Notes: a model not told the origin generated them from the letters alone. Shown: positions 1 to 25,742, counted from the stretch's first letter. The stretch: DNA of 64,000 nucleotides from Vigna angularis (GCF_016808095.1 NC_068970.1:24782501-24846500), one strand, 5' to 3'. Program-made: numbers and translations.

Positions 1-1850
1 AGGAGACAAGAAAGACAGAAAGAAAGCAACAAAGAAGAGGGTGGGAAAGAAAAGCATGTCCTTCCAATCAAAGCTCTTTGTGATATTCAAATATATATTA
101 ATTTCTCAGTAAGTATATTAATTCTAATTTATTATTGTATATTTGCAATCTGACAAACGAATGTGCAGAAAAAGAGAGCTTTAGATATCTTAAAGTATGA
201 AATGATACTTGATAATTGCAACACAGGACTTTACATTATGAATATTTTAATATGGAGTTGGGTTCCTAATGTTCAATCTGGGCACAGTCAGCAAGAAAAT
301 ATGAACATAGGGAAATGGTTAAAAAATTGGAATAAAGTGATAAAAAGAATACCAGTATAGTAAAGGTACAAAAGGGACAATAATAAGGTGAGATCTTATA
401 AAAGAATAATATTCCTCACTTCCTAGGAAATTGCAAATCATGGCAAAATCATTTGGTTTCTGTACCTAAAATCAAGTAATCTCATTTGTCTTTCCATTTC
501 CCCAGTTTTCTTACATTAACTAAACCTACTAAATTAATTGTTTTAGTTTACTAATTACTATTAGTTGACTTAATTATTCTACAACACATGGTAGTTCTAT
601 GCCGTTCATTGTTTCTTAAACAAAGTCCACAATAATGATTAATTTGACATTATTAATTGTACAACGACGATTTAAAGTATTATAGGCAACTTTGTCAAAA
701 AGTTATTGATTTAATACATGCAAGACCAAGTCTTTTCTTTTTTTTTTCATTAACATTAACAATATTTTATAATTGATAACTAATAATTCATTTAAGCTCG
801 TAAACTAAACAACACATGTTAATCTGTAATTGTTAGTCGGTGATGAAATACTGTACAAAAACTCTCTCCATAGAAAAAAATAAAGTGATGAAAATATGAC
901 ATAGAAAAAGAGTGCATAAATTCTCATTTTCAGTTATTTTTTTTATATTTTTATTTTTCTTCATCTGCATATTTCAATTTATTTATTTATTTTTATTATT
1001 TATTGTTTCATTTAGCTGATTTTTTTGTTATACCAAGTGGATTATGAAAATGTAGTCTTAGTTACACATAAGGCTAATTTGTACTATAACTTTAAAAAGG
1101 TGGATAGGTTACTATTATAAATTAAAAAATCTTTCAAGTACTAATTTTTGCGAGGTTCATGCATACACAAACATTTCATACATAACTTTTGTATTTATAA
1201 AAAAGAGAAATTAAAAAACAAAATAATGTGTACAAAATGTGTGTAAAAATTTATTAAGTATCAAAATAATAGTATCCTTAATTCAAGGACGCTTGGTATT
1301 TTATCATTGAAAGCAAGTAATGAAAGCAAAGAGTGGTTATATGAAGAATTGGTGAATTCTAAATCTCATAATCTAACTCAATCCAACTTCATAAAAATAT
1401 ATAAAATATTATTTGTTTAATAATTTTACGATAAATATGTTATTTATATATATTAGCAACATTTTCAGTATCTTATAAATATTAAAAAATTATTGTGTAT
1501 TATTTTCTGTTAGCTCACCCTTACATGTTGTGGTTGTGGTTTTCACTTGCGATGATCGTTTTTATATGAGAGCAGATGATGTTACAGATGATGTTGGTCT
1601 TGTATAGAGTGAGGATACACGTGAAAAAGTAGTATGAGAATTTTCAAAATGTTTTGAGAAAGTAAAAAAGTTTATGTTTAGATTTTTTTAACATTCTAGG
1701 TTGTAATTGAATTAATTGTTATTTCTATATTGTTTTAACTATTTGCACGATAATGAAATAAAGTTTTTAATTTTTCACTATTTCATGATGGTATCAAAAT
1801 TTGTTTTTTCTTAACTTAATTAAATACACGTGGCATCCTAAAACGAGATG
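1..1850. other. AT-rich spacer, no gene seen
   Basis: This is AT-rich sequence with many stop codons in all frames. The first 50 bases are purine-rich. I see no coding similarity, RNA gene or clear transposon end. The short open frame at 163-360 has no recognisable protein content. Confidence 0.6.
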
Positions 1851-1859
1851 TTACATCGT

Positions 1860-2510
1860 GCACCTGTATGCCTATAACACTTCCAACAACTATTCCAGCC
1901 CTTTTGTCTTTGGCTGAGTTTAACCTATTCTTCAATTCCATGAGATTGACCTTATTGGCGGCCTTGGCTTGCCCATTACATTAAGGGTACTCCACTAATA
2001 TTTCTTATATGGTGGATACCAAGTCTTGAGTAGAACTTGGCCAACACTTTATCAATGAACTATCGTCCATTGTTTATGATTATTGTATGAGGGACCCCAT
2101 ACCAGCAAATTATATTCTTCCATACAAACCATTGAACCTGTTGTGCCGTGATAGTGGCTAAGGACTCGACCTTGATCCACTTGCTGAACCAAGAAAAATT
2201 TAACTTGTCCTTTTCCAAGAGCAGAAGGACCTAGGATATCCATTCCTCACTTTGTAAAAGGCCAGAAAAAGATGTTGTGAAGCTCCCTTTTTCGGCTATG
2301 CACCAAATTCTCGTGCTTTTGACAAGTCTTACATCTTCGAATGTAAGTAGCACAATCTACTTCCATTGTAGGCCAAATCTATTTGACTTTGAGGATTTAG
2401 GTCGTCATTGTTCGTGTCCCAAAGTGATAGCCACATATTTCTTTGTGCATTTCCTCGATAATGTAGCATCCTACTCCAAGGTTATGCATTTAAAAAAGGT
2501 CTGACTATAT
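1860..2510 (-). mobile_element. Ty3/gypsy integrase fragment (decayed)
   Basis: Read on the minus strand with several stops and frame changes, this stretch follows the integrase of plant Ty3/gypsy elements. At its upstream end (about 2500-2280) lies a zinc-binding-like part with spaced His and Cys residues (for example CATYIRRCKTC). The catalytic-core start follows, with MDILGPSALGKGQVKF. Further on come WIKVESLATITAQQVQ and YGVPHTIIN, the last corresponding to the integrase segment around the second acidic catalytic residue. The order of blocks matches the Tat-like lineage. No LTR or other pol domain was found nearby, so this is an isolated remnant. The family assignment is from remembered motifs; the lineage is an inference. 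Confidence 0.8.
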
Positions 2511-2749
2511 GAAAGGAATATAAAATGTCATCTTCAACAAATAACACGTAAAGGTTATGCTATAGTCCATTGTAAAATTATATTTGTAACATATAAAAAA
2601 TTAAGTATTAAGCTATTCTTAGTTTCCATTATTTATTTTTTAAAATATATAATATGATCATTATGATAAGTAAATCACTTTTATTTGTTAGGTTAAGAAA
2701 AAAAATGAAGAATCATCATTACAAGGCCAAAAATTACTATTGTTTTAGG

Positions 2750-2965
2750 ACTTACTTGATGGTTATAAAATCGTAGTCTATATTTTAGTGTAAAACAAGT
2801 TTTTTAGACTACGCTTGGAACTATGGTCTATTATCACTTTTAGACTACAGTTCTTCTAATAATTGTAATCTATTTTCACTTGTACATTATGATTCTCCCA
2901 ATAATTATGGTCTATTATCATTTATAGACTATGATTCTTCCAATAATCATAGTTTATTTACCCTT
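2750..2965. repeat. Degenerate tandem repeat, about 60-bp unit
   Basis: Three to four diverged copies of a unit containing words such as GGTCTATTATCA, TAGACTA and ATTCTTCCAATAAT follow each other. Partial inverted symmetry (AATAATCATAG against CTATGATT) is visible within the units. This resembles the subterminal repeats of some DNA transposons, but no terminal inverted repeat or target duplication could be identified. Confidence 0.5.
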
Positions 2966-2969
2966 TTGC

Positions 2970-5430
2970 ATTTTTTAATAATTGTTTTATTTTAGTTCCT
3001 CTATTTCTAATTAAGCAACCAAGAATAAGAGAATCTCAAAACCAGAAACAATAAACCATTACATATATCATTAACTACTATACAAAATACATTGTCCAAG
3101 TACTTCTAATGTATTTCATTGATTCAGAATCCAATAATTGAACATCGTTGAAATAATGCCAAAAATAATAATAACATCAATTAATACAAAAAAAGACGCT
3201 CTTTTTAAAATGCATTAATATAGGTGAAGAGAGCATGCTTGAATTTGAATAAGAACATGAGTAACACCAACGTGGATAACAACCCAACCATGCATAAGGG
3301 TATTAATAATATAGGTGATCACTGTGACATTAGTAGTTAAACATAAACAAGAATTTAGAGTCTAGGATTTAGGGGGCTAACTAAAGAAAAAGAACAAATT
3401 AAGGAGGAAGAAAGTAAGAAGAAAGTAGATGTGAACCTAAATAAAAGACAAAAAGAGTGTACCAAACAAAAAAAAAAAGAAAAAAGAAAAGAGATATTAT
3501 CGTTTTTCGTGGTAAATGAAGAAAAATTTGCATTAAGTACGACTAGAGATAATAATAGTTTTAACTGATAAAATAAAAGTGAAGAAGTTTAATTTTATTT
3601 ATGAAATTATGACTATCATAACAATATATAATTCACTTATTATTTGTTAATGATTTCAAAAATACTACCCCGCTTTAATAGAGACTAACTTTTTTTTATA
3701 ATCATGGTATATTTTCTTAGTAATTTATATATTTACACTGGAATAATTCCCTCCTGTTCCATTAAAGCTTAAACTTGAATTATGTAAATTACATGCTATC
3801 AAACTTTTTGTTTGTTTGGACTCACGTACAAAAGTGAGTAAAAAACAAATGAAAATAAGTGAAAGTCAGAAGTAGATTTTATTAGTGTGATAAAAAAAAA
3901 TAGGTAATATAATAAATTACAAAAACACTTTTAGTTTCATTTTAATAAAAATGTGTATGATTTATATTTTAAAATGGTTAATTATAAATTAATTAATTTA
4001 TATAATTAAAAATAATGTTTACATTTCTTTTGTTGATAACATCTCACAAAATTCAATATAACATTAATTTATCTTATTAATATTTATTCTTTAAAGAAAG
4101 AAATAAATATCACTAATATTAAATTAAAATAAAATAAAGCAGAGTGATTAAAAATTTAAGATAACTTATATAATTAAAAAATATATGTACTAAAATATTT
4201 TTATGTCACTTTTTTTTATCAAAATTAATTTTTATATTAATTTTATGACATTTGTTTGTTTAGATTAATATATCAGGTTATATAAACATTTGAGAGGATT
4301 TTATGAGATACGATGGCTTTAAAGATTATGCCTTCACCCACAACCATAATTAATTATGATCCTCTTCTACTATATTAACTAAAGCATGTCCTTATAAAAT
4401 TAAATTAATTTGCATGTAATTATGAAATACAATTAATTATCTCCTACTATACTGACTAATGCATATATTTATAAAATACAATTTATTTGCATGTAATTAT
4501 CAAATATAGTTAATTTCTAATAACAACAACTATATCAAATCTTTCAAATTCAATTCAGAGATATTGTCCCAAAATATTAAAGTTATATGGTTCAGTTCAG
4601 TACACCAATTTAAAAATTGTAATTGAATTTATTTACAAATTTATTTGGTTAATTAATATGTTAAAAGTTGCAAGTTAATATTTTTCTTATTATAGTCACC
4701 ATTATAAACAAAAAAAAATCGCGAAATTGTAATGACATGACAGTTTTTGTTTTATTTAGTTATTTAATTATTACTTTGTAAGTTTGAGAAAATATAATTT
4801 GTTTTTACTTGACTTTCAATCAATTTATGTATGACTTTCTTATTATGTCAAAAGGAGAAAGTTAATATCAAACACTTCATAATTATAATAAATAAGAATG
4901 ACAAAAATTTACATTTAGAGTGATTTCATTAGTAATTAAGTTTATAGGCAATTTGATGTTACAATATTTAAATTGGTATAATGAACAACATTTTTCAATT
5001 TAAACATTAATAAGTCTCTGAATCATTAGGATTAAAAATTAATTATTTTAAACTTCAAAAATTGCATTCATTTTTGTGAGAGAAAGTGTGCAACTCATGA
5101 CATACACCAAGATATAAGTCTTTACCCTCTTAAAGAATCAAGTTCAAATAGATCACAAATATCGTAAGCTTAGTAGTTATAGTTGGAGTTGCAATTGAAA
5201 ATATATTAGAAATTACTTCACCGAATCACTATAACTTCTTTCCATTCCTCTCCTTTTCAAGTATGATAAAGGTCTTGTAACAAATGATACAGAACGACAT
5301 AATGAGAAATTAAAGTGTAATCAATATTTACGACGACTTCCTCTTACTAACATCACAAAAACTAACATTAAAAGTATCCTAATCGTCGACAACGGTGCAA
5401 ATTATATTACAATCAATAATGGGCGAAACC
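2970..5430. other. AT-rich spacer downstream of the demethylase gene
   Basis: Very AT-rich sequence with homopolymer runs and no open frame of note. I see no gene, RNA or complete mobile element here. Confidence 0.6.
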
Positions 5431-5578
5431 ATAAAAAAGAAAAGAACACGAATTAGAAGAAATGAAGAATTTCTCTGAAGTTTATTCCAGTAGTCCTAAG
5501 TACAAGGCTACAAAAAGAATGAATGAACGTGGACAACGGCAAGAGGCTAATGACCTGAATTGAGAAAACAATGGGGGA

Positions 5579-5591
5579 GGGGGGGGGGGGG
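5579..5591 (+). repeat. 13-G homopolymer run
   Basis: A run of thirteen G follows GGGGGA, giving an almost pure G block at 5573-5591. On the transcribed (minus) strand of the demethylase gene it is a C tract, 315-333 bases past the stop codon. A minus-strand AATAAA at about 5479-5484 would place it inside the 3' untranslated region. The untranslated region extent is an inference. Confidence 0.75.
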
Positions 5592-5905
5592 ACCAGAGTC
5601 CCTAAATTGACCTAAACGACTCATCAGAAAAAAAAATGATCATTTACATTTAATTCTATCCTCTAGATCTCCACCAAAGCTGGAAAAGCCTTGACCTGAG
5701 AACCCAAAGATCACCTTGTCATGCAGATTGCCAAATGTCAGGCCTGCACAAAGAATATGTATTCTTCTCTATTTGGTTAACTATTTTACCATTGCTTCCA
5801 GGATTTTGCCTGTTGTTAAGAAAGCCCATTTAGCTTTAATGAAGTTAGTAAAGTAATACTGTAGATGGTTCTCCATTAAGTAATCACAGCCAACAACTTA
5901 AAAAC

Positions 5906-17122
<11,217 letters not shown>

Positions 17123-18960
17123 CTATTATTGTTTTCATCATTTAACAGCCAGATCAGCCAGTAAGTAAATAGGACATACGGTATGCACAAAAACCACAAG
17201 TATAGAAACAAAGTGAAACTCACGAGTTTCATCTACTCACAATAGACTGACAAAAGATATAACAATAAAAGCATCACTGGAAGTCTGAACTAAGGTGAAA
17301 TAAGCTAAACAAAGCATTGCACTTTAATTCACTAACAATAAACAAAAAGAGGTGTCAATGCATAAACCACTTCTGATGCCTCAACTGTCTACTTGGACAA
17401 ATAGAGAGAAAGGAACGTTCTTCAAAACATAAACAAGTTAGGATTTTAACCCTCTTGAAGTGAAAAGATTTATAAGATGAGAAAACACGTACATCCACCC
17501 TTACTTAAAGTGATTACTGCTGAGGTACTTTAATTCAAATCAATACATACTGAATTTCTTACTTTGCATACCTCTCCACTTCAAAAGTGTCCAAATCCAA
17601 CAAGTTAAAACAACCCGACCCCACAAAAAAATGTATTTTAAAAGAAAAGAAAAAAAAAATCTATGGACCCGGGGAGTGCTATGTCACTCTGGCATATTAC
17701 CATTGAGGAGTCAACAACTAGATGCCTCCTCTGTGTGTTGTGGGGCAATGAAAGTCATAAATAGAATGAAAGAGTTACGTCAGAACTCCACCCTGGGCCA
17801 AACGGAAGTCATAACTTTAAGTACGAACCGTTAAGACAACAAAAATTGACCCACCGACTGAATGACCGCAACGCCGACTTGGAGATTTTGTCAAACAGAA
17901 GCATTTGAATTATATCGGAATTTCGCGAAGCGAAACCCCAAATATGGTTAACAGAAAATTATTTTTTAATTAAACATATATGAAAATTCAACGTAAGCAC
18001 GCGCTGAAATTCGAACAGTGTCCTCTTCTCAACATCATCATTCCCCCCACCTTAAAATAAGCCAAATAAACAAAAGGTGGTATCGAACATCTTCACGGAA
18101 TGCAATGAACCAATACAAGATATTCCAAGAAGAAAAGAACTTCTAGACAAAAACATTATTAATCTATTAATCCTTGACAGAACATAATCCTCTAAATTCC
18201 TATTATAGAAAGACGGGGAGAAATAACACACGAGTCCCTTTCTCTTATTTTTATTTTCCTTAAAAATTTCAGAGACGAATTCCGAATCTCTAACCAAATA
18301 GAAAAATTAAAAGGCAAGAAGTGTACAGTATATGTAAAGAAACACAGGAAAAATCAAATTACGAAGTGATACTGGAAAAATCATATTCACGGTAACATAA
18401 ACAAAGCACGATCAATCGAGACCGAACCGCCGGAGATGGAACAATGCCCGGGATCTGAATGGCAAGCCAGAACAAAACGCACATCACAGAGTTTGAATAA
18501 ATGTAGTTGATCAAAACACCAAAATTACACAGAAGAAATGTCCAGAAAGCACGATCGACCTACCAGTCCATTACGAAGTCGCTCCCTATAACGCTCCGTC
18601 TTCGTTTACTCGGAAGAAAAACTTCACACAAAAAAACAATGAAACAAACACGAATCCAAATCGCCGAGTCAAACCCTAGATCACCGTCCTGGAGACTAAG
18701 ACCGACTCGTGAAAGATATTCAGCCTCGCCACATTCTCCCAAAACGGCGAGTAGAAGGTATAAACCAGGTCTCCGAGAAATCCAAAGCCTTCTACAACCA
18801 AACTTAGCAAATTGTGAGATAATGTAACCAGCTCAATCAGGAGGCAACATTAATCCTCCTCATAGCGGCGACAAATCGCCGGAAATAGTATCAATTTTCC
18901 GGCCGGTGAAGAGGTTTTCAGGCGAATGAGAGAAAACAGTCGGTAAGAGAGAGAAAAGGA
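17123..18960 (-). promoter_or_regulatory. 5' leader intron, leader exon and promoter region of the demethylase gene
   Basis: The acceptor AG at 17124-17123 shows that the start-codon exon is preceded by an intron, so a leader exon must lie upstream. The less AT-rich stretch at about 18420-18960, with CT-rich transcribed strand, is the likely leader exon and core promoter. A candidate donor (CTG|GTAGG on the minus strand) lies at 18564/18563. The exact transcription start cannot be seen. The reading frames at 18507-18827 and 18560-18742 lie in this leader and are not supported as genes. Confidence 0.5.
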
Positions 18961-20527
18961 AAAAGCCAATGCTCAGAAAACCGAAAAAGCAAAGAGAGGG
19001 ACAATTAATTTATAGTTTTATTATAATATAATATTATTATAATATTGACTAATCACGGTTTTCCTTAATTTAAATAATCTCAGACGATAAATGTGAGCAC
19101 ATAGCGGTAGTTGCAAGGTTGGTACGGTTCAAACAAACAATTTGCCGTCCAAAACGCGTTTCTGAAGAAATACGATGAAACGCGTTGGCGTTTCGCGTCA
19201 TCACGGCACTACCGTTATAATTCGTGACATTTATTGGCGCGCGGGTAATAGTAATGGTAGCCTAAAGGGTATTTTGGTAAATCTATATTATGTTGACACG
19301 AGGCTAGCATGGAACCATTCAACGACCCGTGTCTTAAAGTGTAAGTTACAAGATTCTTTGAAGTTTGTTAGTTTTTAGGATTTGACTCTTGTAATAATAA
19401 ATATTTTGTATGGTGAATGGGTATAATCGAGTTTATAATTCATATATTTTTTATTTTATTTTCAACGTAGATATATATTAATAATTTGACTAACTATTTC
19501 ATGATTATATTTTCATATGTTTTTTTATTAAATGATAAAATGGGTCAATTTAACTTAATTAAGTTTTTCTTGTATTTATCTATGGGTTGAATTGAATGAG
19601 AGTATTTGTTTTAGTTAGAATAGATTGAGAGTTTTATCTACCCTCCAATGAATAGAGTGACAAATTAATTACTTTTAGCTATTAAATTAGTCCGTTAGTA
19701 TTGATAATTAAAATTTATAAATATTGATTATTTAAGTCATAGTTTTATTATATATTAGCATTCGTTAAATAATGTAATACAAAATCTTACGTAGACATCT
19801 TATGAAGCTGATATTCATTCATAGGACCTGTGAGAAGTACATAGGCTTATCCATGCCCCCGTTGACAAATTTCCATGTCATATTCATCTAGATAAATCTA
19901 AGAACCTTTTTGTTTTCATACGATGATTAATCACAGTAATGTCTAGCAAGTCTCTTCAAGTCTCTCATTCATATCTAACTTAAATCTGCACTTTTCTATC
20001 ATTAATAAAAATATATATTAACTCTTTCTCTTACTCTCTTGACTTGTTTTTCTTATACACGAGATGAATATCAATTTTTCTTTCTATCTTCATAATTGAA
20101 ATAAAAATCCATCCTCATTCATATATTAAATATAAAATTTGAAATTTTTGTCTCATCATTATTAAATAAAGACTATATTCACACCTTTTCTTTTATTATT
20201 ATAAATATTAATTAAATATTTTTTTATAAAATATACAAGTCAATATAAAAAATATGATATTATCAAATATTTAATATAAAAAAATATATGTTTATTTAAA
20301 ATAATATAAAAATTAAATAAAAGTGTTAAATAACACTGTCAAATAATACTAAAAAACAAAAGTATCAAATATGAACCTTAAAAATAAGTTATCAAATAAA
20401 AAAAAGTTTAAATAAGTTTAAACGATAATGTGAAAGGTAAGATAAATATGTATATATTCATCATAAAAATAAGATTTAAATATGATTAAATTTCACATTA
20501 AAAAAAGTTTAAAAAATTAAATATTAT

Positions 20528-20573
<46 letters not shown>

Positions 20574-22526
20574 TCAATCTATAAATTAAGAATTTTTCAT
20601 CAAAATAAAAATAAATTAAGATAATACTCACATACACAACTTCATTTGACTTAAACTCTATCTCTCCTTCCTTTTCCACTTAAATATATGGACCAAGGTT
20701 TCTAACGTTAGTCTACAATGGTCTTAACATTCATCTTAAATTAAATATTATATTTCTTTCATTAAAGTGACATTTTTTTTTGTATTGGGTGGATTAACCC
20801 AATAAGGAGTTTGGGTTAGGTCATGATTCTAAATATTTGGATGCTTTGACTTAACACAAGGGTTGACAGAAAGCAAGACATCCATTTCACCAAATGCCTT
20901 AACTAACATGATCTTTTTCCAATTTTGATAGTGTGGGCATTGTCTTGTTTGACGTTTAGAAATCAACAGAATCTATGTATTTTGCAAGCATGCTTCAAGA
21001 GGTAACCCTTTAAATGTAAGAGACTCCGGTGTAATGTATGGTTTTTAAAATGGAAGTATTCCCACTCAAGGTTTCTTTGAAATTTCAAATTTTACATTTT
21101 GAATCCCGAATACCTAGGACATTATTCATATCATTTCCTCAACTCATACCGTCTCTATAAAAACTAAACACAATATTTAGAGTTTTACTAATTATTATTA
21201 TTAGACAATTTTGGGTTTTATAGGTACACTAAAAATTTGATATTCTCTCACTAATTTAATTTCAACATTACTTTCTACTGATCCCAAACTTATGTCCAAA
21301 TTTGCCATTGTTATGAACACCGCTATCTCTAATTTAATCTATATCTAATTTCAAAATATTCTACCAAAAATAAGTACATGTAAATCTAGCTAAACCTTTT
21401 TGCCCTTTTTCACATAAAAAAAAAGATAACTCAAAATACATAATTTGCCAATTAATAACAACAAATAAAATGGTTCACGATCACATGTCCTATCCAAATG
21501 AATTAAAACACAATATTGAGTGGTAATCTCTCTACCACTACGGATTTTCTGGCAAAGGTGAGTAGTAGTGAGACTATGTACAAAGTTTTCGGTGTTCTCC
21601 ATAGTGGCTTTGCAATGCACTTATGATGGTTACACTCTTTTTTTTAATTCTCTTACAATTATAAACCGCCAAATATCATATTAAATTAAATTACCCAAAA
21701 AAAAAATCCTCACAAATTGCGAACTAAAACTGCTCCATTTGTTTCAGTGATGATGTCTATGGAGAGAATTAAAAAAAGAATAACTATTTTTAAAATTCAA
21801 TAGAAAATTTTGAAGAACTAAAAGTAAAAGTGAGTTTTAAGATCAATTGCATATTTAAGCCTTATTTATTATACTGTATTTTAGTTCATCGTATCCACTT
21901 TAATTTTTCACTTATCTATTTGTTGTTGTTTAGGCCATGTACATAAAACGCAGTCTTGAAAGTTGTCCATTTTTGTTTGAACATGTTGGTTGTATTTTTT
22001 TATGAATAATTGGTATGAAAACTTATGAATGTTACCTCTTTTATGTGAATGTATACTAATATTACTTCCGATTATTTCGGCAGTTCGATGATTATGATTT
22101 GGTGATATCATGCTTGAGAAATTTGGTTGATCTTAGCAATGCAAGCCACGGATTTGGCATAAATAAATGTGGACAAACATGGAAACAAATATTGGCCCTT
22201 CTCTTGGTGATAGTGGTTTAGGCAAGTGTGCTTAGGAACTAAAATTCGGTACATGTGGTTCGGTGTCAACTTCTTCGGCCATTGGAGACAAATGGAATTC
22301 CTATTGAAACCTTCTATTAGCCAAAACTACATTCAATAGACCGCGTAATAGGAACAAAAACAGTGTGAAAACAAATCATTTTGCAACTTTCTTAAGAGCT
22401 CCCAGAGGAAGACTATTTCCTTCTGCGACAATAATGATTTGTATAGAAAATTTGACGGATCCGGTCATAAATTTTCGATTTCGTTAGAAAAAGTGTATGA
22501 AAATCAATGAGGTGATAATCATTCGT
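18961..22526. other. Spacer between the demethylase promoter and the RAD1 3' end
   Basis: AT-rich intergenic sequence. It contains an (AT)n run at about 20530-20572 and no recognised gene or complete mobile element. Short open frames at 21390-21620 and 21908-22111 have no recognisable content. Confidence 0.6.
20529..20572. repeat. (AT)n microsatellite
   Basis: A run of about 21 uninterrupted TA dinucleotides. Confidence 0.9.
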
Positions 22527-25478
22527 TTAGTCCTCAGTTTCCTCTGGTTTCACATAGAATTCAATATGGGCTATTCTACCTGGTTGCTGATAGCCAACTG
22601 CATCGACATGTGTGTGTAAGGGTTTGGCAATTGAAACCAAATGCTGAACTTTTAACATTCCACCTCTCCCAATGCTTAACTTACTTCCTCTATTTTCTTT
22701 AATAACACTGCTAGGCATGTTAGAAGTTGTTGCTCTGAGGAACTTATATTTGTACCTGTTGATAAAATGCAAAGTAATCACAGATTAGTTGACTGCAAAA
22801 AAGGACAACTAATACAAACAATAGTTATAAAAAAGGGGAAAAAATAGTACTTGAAAGAAGTTCGATGATCACACTGAAATGCTACCAAGAGTTCAGAATT
22901 GACATAATACATGAAATCTATCTGAAAAAAAAAACTATGTATATGATCATTTAATATTTGGAAGCAACCAGCATTTCATCATTCCAGGTGAAAAAAACGC
23001 AAACCTGCAAGTCTCCATGTCCTTCGGCTCTTAATGTAACAGAAGGAGGATCTGGCTCTAGAATAATCTGGATGCTTGACCCAGGCCATTCAAGATCCTC
23101 GATAGCTTCCTTTAGTGCTGCAGACTGGATTTTTAGATTAATAATCAGAATATTAGTTAAAATTATACAAAAGAAATATGTTTTTTTCACAAGTGACAAG
23201 TTTAGGAAATCGTGTATTTTCCATGAAGTATATATTCAGAGTTGACAAAAAGCATAAACATGCTCATCATATAAAAGGGTTCACTGGCAGCAACTTATTG
23301 GACTGCATAGCAGAATTCATAAGCAACAACTTTTATTTTATGAATCCAGTGTTAAAAATGAGTCAATTTTAGAAGATAATAAATCGTGGAAACAGAATTT
23401 GAATTTGATGTAAATTTGATGTGTGAAATTGATGGCATACTTTAACAGTAAAGGTTAAAGGGGTAGCCCCTGCAGGTTCAAAATTATAGTTCCATGCAGC
23501 TGTATCTGGAATCCTTGTTCTGATCTCTGCACAAATACTGGCATCCAGCGAATCTACAGATCTAAAGAAGTGGAAAAAGTATATTGAAGAAAAAGCCAAG
23601 AAAATTCTACAAAATGTTTCATTGATCTATCAAGAATCTTATTGAATAAATCATCATTATGGCTATCACATAATGGAATAACAGATTCAACCAGAAGTTC
23701 ATACTTAACAGAGAAAATTATAAAAAGAAGAAACGTAGAAGTTATCCTTTGATTATGTGAATTCATTTTTGTCCAATAACTAAATTCAGATTCCTTTCTG
23801 TCACAAATATTTTCATAACCAACCAAATCTTTTCCCAGTCACCAACAGTTGATAGGCATACCGAACTTGCTGATTTGACTTACGTACCTATATTTATAAT
23901 AGAGTGTTGTGTGTGGACTATATGCTGATGGGGCTCATACGCTAACCACAACATTCCTTTCCGTCCAAGATTTGTCACTATTACATATTTTAGAATAGAA
24001 ACCCTAATTGGCAAGACACCTGTTTGCTTACACGTAGGATGCAATTAAAGCATCTTTCACTAGCACAATAGCAGAGTTTGCTAAGATAGGCTTTAGAAAG
24101 ATTAGGATGAAAATGAAACAAAAGGTCTGTTTGGTTGCTTTCTATTTTCAAATTTTTGCGTAGGAACTACCTTAGTGGCCACAGACTACAAATGACCTGG
24201 CAACTTTCCAATGCCACTCCAGTCCCCAATAAACTATCATCACTGTCATCATTTGTTCCGATTCCAACTTGTTAAATTACACTCATTCCTTGACTATAAT
24301 CTTCAAAATTATGCAGGGTTAAACTCATGTCTAACTATATATATAAGCTAATGGTCATGACCCACGAGTGCCTCGTTTGTTGCAAACAAAAATTTACACC
24401 AAACATACCATGATTCCATTCATGATGCTTTTGAAAGTTAAAACTTGGCTAGGAGTTAGTAAAATGTGGATTAAGTTCTAATAAGACATGGCAGAATTCA
24501 AGTCAAGATGGAGATGTATAGGAAATAGAACTAATGGGCTGTATCATCTTCTTCCATGAGTGCACTGACATGATTTGTTAGTAATATTCCTCAAGTTGAA
24601 CAGTGATTGAGGCTTAGCTACTTTTCTTCAAGCGAGGTCATTTAACATAGCAAGCAGAAATAGAAGTTTGTTCAGTTGCCATGCGCGTGACAAGTGAAAA
24701 AGGCAGAGCATTCTTTGTTTGTCTGTCAGAGGGGATATAAGGAGCCTTGGAACAAGAATTGATGTATACTATAATTCTCACTACACCAGAAACTTAGTAA
24801 TCTTTCTTCTCCCACCCATGTATGTGCTAAATCATGATAACGTGTACATTTTGATGTATGTTATCATTTCTACCCATTGAAATAGTGCTAACAACAACCA
24901 CCACAGTTTCAAGGATTGATTCCAAATTATGAATGAAAAAAAAACGAAAGGGAATAGTTAGTTACACACTTGAGAAGAAGCTGCATATCAGGACCTGGAT
25001 ATTGAATCTGAATAACGCTAGATTGACCAGGAAGTGAAAAGGCGTTCAAGCAATCAACGAAATGTCCCAAACTCACTCCAAAACGAGGTCGTCCTCGTGA
25101 CTTGTAATCGTAGCGAACGAAAAGCTGCAAATACACCACACACACTCCATTGAAATGGCGAGAAAAAAAACAATAGATAATAATGGAATCAAATGAAGAA
25201 ATTGGTACCTCTCGTTTGAGATAAACCTTGGCTTGGAGGCAACTGCTTTCTTCGACGATCAAAACGATGCCGTGTTCCGACAACTCCAACACAGCATCCT
25301 AGGAAGGCAGTTAAGGAGTGAGTTTGAAAAAAAATGAAGGAGTGGGAGAGAAGGTGGTTATTATCACCTGGTGGCGCTTCCAGCGAACGGCGGTGAGGGC
25401 GCCTACTAAGCCTTGAACGTTTTCGAGCTCACAGATAACGTCTGGGGCCTCTTCCTCCTCCATGTCCGAATGGCTCAT
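22527..25478 (-). CDS. RAD1: Cell-cycle checkpoint protein RAD1 (9-1-1 clamp subunit)
   Basis: RAD1 forms the ring-shaped 9-1-1 clamp with RAD9 and HUS1; the clamp is loaded on damaged DNA and activates ATR signalling in the nucleus. Seven exons join in phase: 25478-25368, 25298-25209, 25124-24970, 23561-23441, 23124-23005, 22921-22851 and 22755-22527, giving 298 aa, close to the 282 aa of human RAD1. Recognisable blocks are CELENVQGLVGALTAVRWK near the N-terminus, RFGVSLGHFVDCLNAFSLPG in the first PCNA-like half, AALKEAIEDLEWPGSS in the second half, and a C-terminus ending in RIAHIEFYVKPEETED, where the acidic tail matches the family. The start at MSHSDMEEEE is chosen because the upstream codons are not family-like; an in-frame ATG further up (25571) exists. 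The gene is apparently intact. A transposon lies 265 bp upstream of the start codon. Confidence 0.95.
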
Positions 25479-25742
25479 TCTTCTTCCCTTCCCAAAACCC
25501 TTCTTTCCCTTTCCGCTACAAACTCCACTCACTACTACTGAATACAAGTCACAACCTAAATTATGAAGCACACAGTTTCAGTGTAGAAATTTGCTACAGT
25601 GGTAAACGACGCCATGGAGAAGATTTTGTTGTTCAACTTTCCCCTGATTTTGGTAGTTTCATTGTCTAAAGAAACCTGGGTTTCGGTATTTTGTTATCAT
25701 CTTATTCTATATAATTGTTAAACGATTAATTTAAATTTATAA

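Noticed and set aside
18507..18827. 106-aa plus frame near the demethylase promoter
   Set aside because: Composition is that of the transcribed leader of the minus-strand gene; no domain or homology recognised.
22958..23245. Plus-strand 95-aa frame
   Set aside because: Antisense shadow of RAD1 exon 5.
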